Assembly (NCBI RefSeq): GCF_000715075.1
Contig: NC_134096.1
Coordinates: forward strand, 66,593,026 to 66,657,025
Length of the DNA: 64,000 nucleotides
Reading direction: 5' to 3'
DNA from: Nicotiana tabacum
Lineage: Eukaryota; Streptophyta; Magnoliopsida; Solanales; Solanaceae
Below, in pieces: positions 56,801 through 64,000 of the stretch (positions are counted from its first letter, which is position 1; every line of letters begins with the position of its first letter). The notes under the pieces are model-generated. The model did no database searches and was not told the origin of the DNA. It saw only the letters and a list, made by a program, of their open reading frames with translations. Position numbers and translations under genes: made by a program.

Positions 56801-57691
56801 TTTAGAGAGAGAGAGATTGGTGGAGAGCAGAGAAATTAAAATGGGAACGTGGAGAGAACGAGCCAAGGATTAAATAGTAACAAGTAATGGGCTAATGATT
56901 TGGTCTTAGGTCGCTTGCTCAACTCAAAAGGACAATTTTCCTTTTTGGACTAATTGGGGAGATTTTGGAATTTTGGATATTATGGGGGAGAAATTGAACA
57001 GTGAGGAATGATAATCGTTGACATTTTATAATTAATTATAAATGTATGTGACATATGTTAGTGGTAAAATATGGATGATTGATATAGATATACAGGTACT
57101 CTGTTATTTTTAGTGTTAACAGTTGACGACAAGGTTTAGGTATTGATTGAAATAAGTGATACATATTTGATAAAAGTTGAAATATTGCACACGAAAAAAT
57201 GACTTCGTGATAACTCATTTTTTGTCTAAATACTTTCTTTAAGAAAAATATTTTAAACAATTCAAGAAATTACCTTACCAACAATTAGCTAATTATAAAG
57301 CATAGAGAAAAATTGATTAAACTTAAGAGTCAAACTTGTGACATTGTGATTTTAATCTTGACCGCTTTACTTCTTCGCTCGTAAAAAATGGCTAGGGGAC
57401 TGGAGCTTAGTGCTATTGAGAGTAAAGGGTCAATCAGAAGGACTACAGATAAAAAAATTAAGGTGCGTGTTGTGGGCATTAGGCCATATTCCAGCTACCA
57501 ACTTTTCTAACTCTGAATGGTGGGTGTGGATAGAAATAGAAAGGAACACATTTGAATAATTTCCCCTCTTGGAAATTAGAAAACAAGTTGATAAACTCTA
57601 GTTCAGGTTTACACAAAACTCTGCTTAATGGAGAGTATATTTTCAATTGTATACGTTGAGGACAATCTGAAATCCTGAAAGTTAACTATAA
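56801..57691. other. Intergenic; promoter side of the sucrase/ferredoxin-like gene
   Basis: A GA-rich 5' leader lies at 56801-56870 (minus strand CTCTCTCT). No gene in the remainder. Confidence 0.4.
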
Positions 57692-58784
57692 TATAGTTTA
57701 GTAGAAATGAGTTTAAACTACTTGTATTACAAGAAATTTGTGCGCTTTTCTTCCAGTGGTGTTAATAGTAATAAAATTGTGTAGCTTTAGGGATGGCAAT
57801 GGGAGGGGCGGGGCGGGACGGGTTTAAACATATGTGGGTGCGGGGCGGGGCAAAATAAAAAATATTTAAATCTATGTAGGTGCGGTGTGGGTGCGGGTTT
57901 AAAAACTTCATCAAAGAAGAAAACTCAAATTTCTGACTTTCTACAATGAAATTGATTCAACGTAATATATTGAAGCAAAATAAAGTAAAATGTAGTGCAT
58001 ATAATTCTTCCATTTTTCGAAAGCAATTTTACAAATAATAACTCAAAATTACAAATACAAGTATCCATCTTTGCTATGTACTTGGTGCCAAATATTATCA
58101 AATTTCTTAACAACGATTCTTCGGAAAATTCATCTGCTGCCCATATTTTGCTTTATTTTGCATTTTAAAAGTAAGAAACATGATTAATCTTAACGACTGT
58201 TGTTAGTAATTTTTGACAATATTAGTTCTTCTGATCGATAAGTATAAGAATAAAATGAATCTTAGCCATTAATTATTTTATGATCCACGTGGCATAAATC
58301 TAAAAGTTCATTGAATATTACTTGAGGTGATATTACTTGACTGAATCTTTTTCCTAAAACTAACATATATACTTTTATCAAATATAAAAAGTTAAAAAAC
58401 AAAGAGGCATTATGATATCAAAAACTTTTTTTAAGTTACTTTTATTGCATATGTGCAAGATTTAATTCTCATAAGTATCTTATCTTCTTCTTTCCATAAC
58501 TGAGGTACTCTGTAATCGTTAGAATTAATAAAAAGCACGAATAAATATAGTAAAAGTTTAAAAAAATTTCTAGCCAAAAGATTAAAAAAATTTAAAACTA
58601 ACAAAATGAAAAAAAAAAACATTTATGCGGGGCGGGGCGGGCGAACGCAGGTGTGGATGCAGGGCGGGTGAACGCGGGTGCAACTGCTATAGTTTAGTAT
58701 AAATGAGTTTAAAATACTTGTAGTACAAGAAAGTTGCGCGCTTTTCTTCCAGTTGTGTTAATTGTAACAAAATTGTGTAGCTTT
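57692..58784. repeat. Segment bounded by 97-bp direct repeats with G-rich clusters
   Basis: Two 97-bp direct repeats (57692-57788 and 58688-58784), about 90 percent alike, start TATAGTTTAGTA(G/T) and end TTGTGTAGCTTT. Next to each are GC-rich words: GGGGCGGGGCGGGACGGG (57808-57825) and GCGGGGCGGGGCGGGCGAAC (58628-58647). The first follows GGGATGGCAATGGG, reminiscent of a DNA transposon end, but no inverted partner is seen. Origin unknown. Confidence 0.6.
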
Positions 58785-58950
58785 GGTGGTAGTTGACTGG
58801 TTGGCAGTGGTGATAGTTGTAATGGTGGAGGTGGATTGATGTGGTAGTGACTAGAGGTGGTGGTTGTGGTGGTTGACGCGGTGGTGGTTGACCGTGGTGG
58901 TGGTTGTGATGGTGGAGGTGGTGGTTGGTGGTGGTTGTGGATAGAGTGAT
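58785..58950. repeat. GGT/GTG-rich minisatellite
   Basis: Irregular GGTGGT, GGTTGTGGTG and GGTGGTGGTTG units. The minus-strand reading gives Thr/Pro/His-rich low-complexity peptide, which is not a gene. Confidence 0.8.
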
Positions 58951-59199
58951 GGTGAAAAGTGATCTTCAAAGATTTTATCAACCAGAGAAGAGGACAACAA
59001 ATAGCAGCAAGCATAAACATTGACAAATAAAGAAGATACTAGAAAAGTGACCTTCAAATATCCAATTCCTATGCATTAGCATTTCAGGAGAGTATGCACT
59101 TTACATTTTCATATGAAAGGTAACAACAAATCGGTGTTCTTCCTAAGGGGCTCTTCATATAACCTGACATGGACTTAAGTGCTAAGTAAACAAGTTTAC

Positions 59200-62100
59200 T
59201 CAGAAGAAATCAATCTCAAAATAATTATCAGCAGGTTTAACATCAGCGCCTGGGACCTTTGTTGCTGGTGCGCTGGGGACATCATGTAGCACGAACGGCT
59301 TTGGTACATCAGGAGGACTAGCACATCGGATAAGTGCCCAATTCACGCTCTGAAAGAAAGGATGTTGTTTTATTTCTGTAGCGCCCCGCCTATATGCAAG
59401 GCGATGCTGTGGCTCTTTCACAAGTAAACCTCTTATCAAGTCCCTTGCAGCAAAGCTAACACTAGGTGATGAAGGGAATCGCAGGGGCTGGCCAATGACA
59501 TTAAACAAGGTGGCTTTGTTGCCTGCTCCTTTAAAAGGTGTCTGCCCGAACAAGAGCTCGTAGAGAAAGATCCCAAATGTCCACCAATCAACGGCACTAC
59601 CATGTCCCTCGCCTTTAATGATTTCTGGAGCAAGGTACTCATGTGTCCCCACGAAAGACATGGATCGAGCATTTGTTGGTTCAGCAAGGAGCTCTGGCAG
59701 GGGGCTCACTTGATTGTGCATCTCTGTTTTCTGTTTCGTGCTCTTTCCTTTCTTGGGCTTGCTTAGGAAACGCGGTGAAAAACATGCAGGCTGGATGATA
59801 CAAGATGGCTCAATACAAGCAGGCTGGACACAGTATGATGAAGTCTTCGACTCTAAACTTGAATTTGAGGATTTAACCAAAGTTGGACTTGTGGCACACC
59901 TCAAGGAGAGGTCAAAGTCAGATAGCATTATATGACCATCTTCTCGAACCAAAACGTTCTCTGGTTTAAGGTCTCTATAAATGATTCCAAGCATGTGCAG
60001 GTACTCTAGAGCAAGGAGAACTTCTGCTACATAGAACCTATACACCAAAACACAAGATAACAAGTGCAAGTTAACATCATTGAATCAAGGCGTCCTTGTG
60101 ATTTTGTGCATGATATTGAAAACAACAAACAGTCATCACATTTCCTGTACAAAATCATCAAAGACTGGATTTCTGGATCTTCAATGAGTAAACTAATCTT
60201 GAGTTGAGAAGACTACACCATTATCTATGACTCTTTAGCAGAGCTAATAACCAACGCTACAAACCCTACACCAGTCAGTTTCCGTTTCTTAACTGAATGA
60301 TTTACTTAGGAATGTCGACATGTATTGGTAAAGAAAATAATATAAATGCAGTATCTGCATATTGGATAAAAGGCAAGTATCACTTTGAGCCTAATGTTGA
60401 GTAAAAGAGAAGAGAGTTAGGTAAAATAAGCAATCTATTTATCTCACCTGACATCAAGTGAACAGTGATAAGTGATAAACATAGTGCTGAATATGACAAC
60501 ACGCATCATCATGGGTTGAACAGCAAGACCACTAGAGGTGAGAGAATTTGCCAAACAATAATATTCTAACCTAACTACTATTTATGCAGGATCTCCCTTA
60601 TGCCATAGAGATCTAGGAAAAAGAATTCCAATTTAACAAGGTTTCTTGGAACCCTTAAATCATGATAATAATGCAGGTTGTGATAAGAGATATGTTCACA
60701 TTACCAAAACCAATCATATGTGAAGACTGGTTTATCGGGAAATTAATGTATTGTACTTTGATCACTACGATTGCAGCAAGAACTGAACATATTGACCATG
60801 AAACTGATCATCAGATCAAAGAAGTCCTGAATATATAGATACATGGACAAAGAAAACGCTTCCAGCTGAATGGAGATTCAAAGTAAAATAGCTACAACAT
60901 CAACAAATATTCAATAAAAAACTAGCCTAACCTGGCAGCATGCTCAGGGAAAAACTTTCCTGGCTGTCTTTGCCGAAGTGCATGCAAATCTCCCCCAGGG
61001 CAGAATTCCATCACCAAGCAGGAAAATTTGTCTGTTTCAAAGTGTGAATAGAGTGTTGGTAGAAAAGGATGATCCAGAGACTGCAGTATCTCTCTTTCTG
61101 TCTGAGCTCTCACGATTTTCTTGCGACTCTCTAGAGCTGCTTTGTCCATCACTTTCATGGCGAAGAAATCTCTTGTGCCAATCAACTGTGCTAGAAAAAC
61201 ATTTCCTATGTCACCACCTCCCAATCTCTTCAGAAGTCTGAAGTGGTTGAATCCCAGTGTTCCGTCAAGAGATCTAATGGCTTGAATTGCATCCCACTTT
61301 GTATCATTTGCCTGATGTGGTTTATATATTGCACTGCTGAAACTAGTACAACTGCTTTCGTCACTGATATCACTACCTGTGCTGCCTCTATAGAAGCTTG
61401 TTTTTCTGCTCTCACTGATATCACACGAGTTGCTAACATCACCGCTTTCACCAGACTTGGCAATGCTGCTAGCGCATTCACTGATGACTTCTGTAGTGGT
61501 GAAACTTTGTTTGGCTTCTATGTACTGCGTTGCAGTGTAAAAGCTGTTTTGAGGACTAGGACAATAGCTTATTCCAGATTGAGATGTTAAAAGGTCAGCA
61601 TCTCCTCTGGCGACAGCATGTAACATATAATCCTTGCGCTCCACAAAGCTACTTGAAGTAGTGTTCTTGTTATCATGAAGTAAATCCTTGATAGATGATT
61701 TGGTTTCAAAGATTAAAACCCGATCCAGTGAACATTCTTGTGATTGTTGATCAAGAGTATCTTCTATGTCCTCTTTTCCTTTAGTCGAATAGTGTCTCAT
61801 CGAATCAGACATATTATCCCTCTTTATACGATTACTGGAAGTTTTATATGAACACTTAGAAGCAGTCACCGACCCTGTTGGGGTATCAATTGTCTTTGAC
61901 CCAAAGTCAGTAGCTATTGGATCGAAGGACAACTCTTTACATCTAGATTGTCTCATTGATGTAGGATGGGGAGGACGGCTAATCCGGGAAGCTGAGGAGG
62001 CGTCACCCTTAATAGGAGTGAAGGAAGTATGACTGTTTGGTAAGGAACTAATTCCTTCAGCAAGTGACTCCATTCTGCTTTTTGGCCTAGACACTGCCAT
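59200..62100 (-). CDS. AGCVIII serine/threonine protein kinase (D6PK/KIPK-like)
   Basis: Two coding exons on the minus strand (62100-60932 and 60037-59200) give 668 codons. Residues 1-280 are Ser-rich and probably disordered. The kinase domain starts near residue 287: glycine loop [12 protein letters not shown] (293-304), ATP Lys316 (FFAMKVMDK), catalytic loop YRDLKPENV (Asp412), DFD at 430-432 in place of DFG, and APE at 526-528 ([13 protein letters not shown]). The DFD motif and the roughly 78-residue insertion between DFD and APE, with the basic patch [11 protein letters not shown], mark plant AGCVIII kinases, which include regulators of auxin transport at the plasma membrane. The protein ends FEIDFF, the PDK1-docking-type tail. 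Start: ATG at 62100 is the first in frame. A probable 5'-UTR intron has its donor after 62675 (CAG/GTAATT). No damage seen; likely functional. Confidence 0.92.
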
Positions 62101-63300
62101 TGTACAATCAAAAAATGAGAGTATTACCTCATACTTACTCTATGAGACAAAATAAGCACTTAAAGCCATTTTGAACAAAGGTTTTTCTTTTAAGTAATAA
62201 ATCTGAAATTGGCTCTATGATCCCAAAATGTAGCACAAAATCCTTAAACAAATGGGAAGGAATCTTTGGCAGAGAAATAAGAGGTACAATATCATTCACA
62301 GTTTCCCATTAACAAGAAAAAGCTACTTAACTTATAATTAACAAATCAATCAACTATGACGCAACATAAAACTAGCTGGAATCGGCTGTATCTGTATGAA
62401 CAAACTTTAACCATTACACTCTATTAGGGTCCATTTCATTCCTATTAATAGAAATCTAAGAGCGGATAAATGCTTTAATTAAAATCCAAGAGAACTTAAA
62501 ATTTAGAGAGATTACATTTTAACTGCCCAATTGCATTACAGCAGAAATCAAAGATCTTTCACAACAGAAATCTTGCATGGTTCAGAAGTTTCCTCTTTTG
62601 CTTCTTCCACAAGAACCAAAACAGAGACAGAGAAATAAATAAATAAATACAAATAACGGGTTCTTGAAAATTACCTGATTAAAGAACTGAGAACAGTAAA
62701 TTAATCTTTCATGATTGTTGAGATTCAACAAAAGCTAGAGCGAAACAGAGAACCTTTCAAGAACTTCACTCGAAAAGTGAAACAATCTTTTGCTTTGTAA
62801 CTGCTTTTTCCTGTATTGTTTTTCGGATCCGATCGAAAAACAAGAAAGAATGTTAAGTAATAGTAATTCTACTGATTTTGTGAGTTTGAGTTTTTGTGGG
62901 GTAAATGGGGTGCAATAGTAATTACAATGGAGAAGAAAAGAAACAAGAAAAGGAGAGAAAGTTGTATGAATGATATGAAAGAAAACTCAGAAGCAAAGCA
63001 AAAAGACAGGGAAACAAAGCAAAGCTAAAGAGTAAAGCTGTCTTCACTTTTAAGAGAAATTAAAGAAAAGAATGAAAAATCTAACTTCTCGCCACTGTCT
63101 TTCTGCTTTACCTTCACCTTTCTTGTTTATGTAAACGCTTATACTGAACTACTATACAGAGCTCTTCTTTATCGTAAAATACAAAAATTTATACTGTAAC
63201 TTATCACAGTGAGTCTGAGAGAGGTGAGAGAGAAGACTGGAAAATGCATTTTATTATTGGCACTCTCAAACTTCTATTCTGTTTTTTTTTTCACCGCACT
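62101..63300 (-). promoter_or_regulatory. 5' UTR (with probable intron) and promoter of the AGC kinase gene
   Basis: Minus strand: a donor CAG/GTAATTTTC at 62675/62674 and a plausible acceptor TCTCATAG near 62142 would remove about 530 bp. Upstream exon sequence to roughly 63000 is purine/pyrimidine-rich without long frames. (CT)n-like stretches at 62935-63080 may be promoter-proximal. Limits are approximate. Confidence 0.4.
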
Positions 63301-64000
63301 CTCAACTTTTATTCGGAGAGCAATTAAATCACAAATTAATTGAGACCAGCTACATAAATATTTTTATTTTTTAATTTGTGTATAGAGGACTATTTTTATG
63401 TTATTGTTAATTTAGCAGGACTTCCCTCTTTTATTTAAGTTCAAATAGATTATATTACCACGACCTAAATATTAGTTTTTTGGCTAGTTAATGTACTTCA
63501 AAATATTTGACGTTTTTAAACTTATTTTTATTATTGTGTTAACTAAGTGAGGTATTTAAGAAATAATTTAGACGAGTACTCATATAATTAAGACTATTAA
63601 ATATTTTAAAAAAGAATGCACAATAATTTTAACAGACAGATAATATGAACCAAAAAGTATTTTACTAAATTCACATAGACTAGATATTGGTGTGAAAGAG
63701 TTCGAATTTTGACGTGGCGCCTACACCCAACTGAATTTCATGCAAACCTTGAAAAGCAAATTTTCCGGTTGTAATTAAGGACTAATGAGTTTTCGGTTTT
63801 GACAATTTTGAAATTTCTGTTGGAACTTGGAAATAAGAAATGCCGAAGCCTTATTTCATTTACTTGAAAGTAAAACTCTTTATTTTTGGCTAAAGTCTTT
63901 TCATCATATTTTTAAAATGTGAAACAGTCTTTTCTTTCTTTACTATTTATAGAGTTTGCAAACGTCTAAATGTTAGCTAATTTAAGATACAAGAAGTATA
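63301..64000. other. A/T-rich intergenic sequence, nothing recognised
   Basis: No ORF, RNA gene or element end recognised. Confidence 0.4.

Noticed and set aside
58709..59057. Pro/Thr/His-rich ORFs on the minus strand
   Set aside because: They arise from GGT-rich minisatellite DNA with no family resemblance or gene context.
1..64000. Endogenous pararetrovirus, CRISPR array, bacterial or organelle DNA
   Set aside because: No movement or coat protein motifs, no regular repeat-spacer pattern and no organelle genes were recognised on either strand.

Overview
This is plant nuclear DNA: spliced genes with GT-AG introns, AT-rich intergenic sequence, and dense nested retrotransposons. The repeat families point to Solanaceae and most likely Nicotiana. 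They include tRNA-derived SINEs of the Solanaceae type, hAT-like elements beginning CAGGGGCGG, Tat-type Ty3 elements with an antisense ORF, and an LTR ending in GGGTAAACA. The genus is an inference from repeat style; no database was searched. I found no prokaryotic features, CRISPR array, rRNA or free-standing tRNA gene.

Five host genes could be assembled exon by exon with the reading frame kept throughout. They are: a chalcone-isomerase-fold fatty-acid-binding-like protein (13752-14983, +, 4 exons, 279 aa); a glucose-6-phosphate 1-epimerase-like protein (15532-19840, -, 8 exons, 307 aa), convergent with the first; an armadillo-repeat protein (48852-51123, +, 3 exons, 337 aa); a sucrase/ferredoxin-like (AIM32-type) thioredoxin-fold protein with a C-terminal membrane anchor (53517-56800, -, 5 exons, 338 aa); and an AGCVIII protein kinase of the D6PK/KIPK type (59200-62100, -, 2 coding exons, 668 aa). 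Nothing suggests these genes share one pathway. They form two gene islands separated by a large transposon block.

Left flank (1-13.7 kb). A broken LINE ORF1 is followed by an Athila-like Ty3 relic (LTR, tRNA-Asp-type PBS, integrase fragment), a Tat-type LTR with the start of its antisense ORF, a hAT-like element, a solo LTR and several MITEs. Some of these sit inside an old duplication of the sequence upstream of the first gene.

Central block (25.0-47.7 kb). A decayed Tat-lineage Ty3 element on the minus strand spans 25913-47685 and carries a spliced, degenerate antisense ORF. Its integrase is split by a solo LTR that is itself split by a second solo LTR. Its 5' LTR is split by a hAT-like element that is in turn split by a young Ty1/copia element. 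All four insertions have matching target-site duplications (CCTTA, GGCAT, CCGGGTGG, CTTGT), so their order can be read directly.

Right flank (47.7-64 kb). Three host genes lie here with smaller insertions, including a hAT-like element in the ARM gene's second intron and a SINE split by another hAT-like element. The most unusual observations are the copia element's non-standard primer-binding region, which is an exact 15-nt complement of its own LTR; the epimerase-like gene with Arg-Asn at the usual catalytic His-Thr position; and the spliced antisense ORF of the Tat element.
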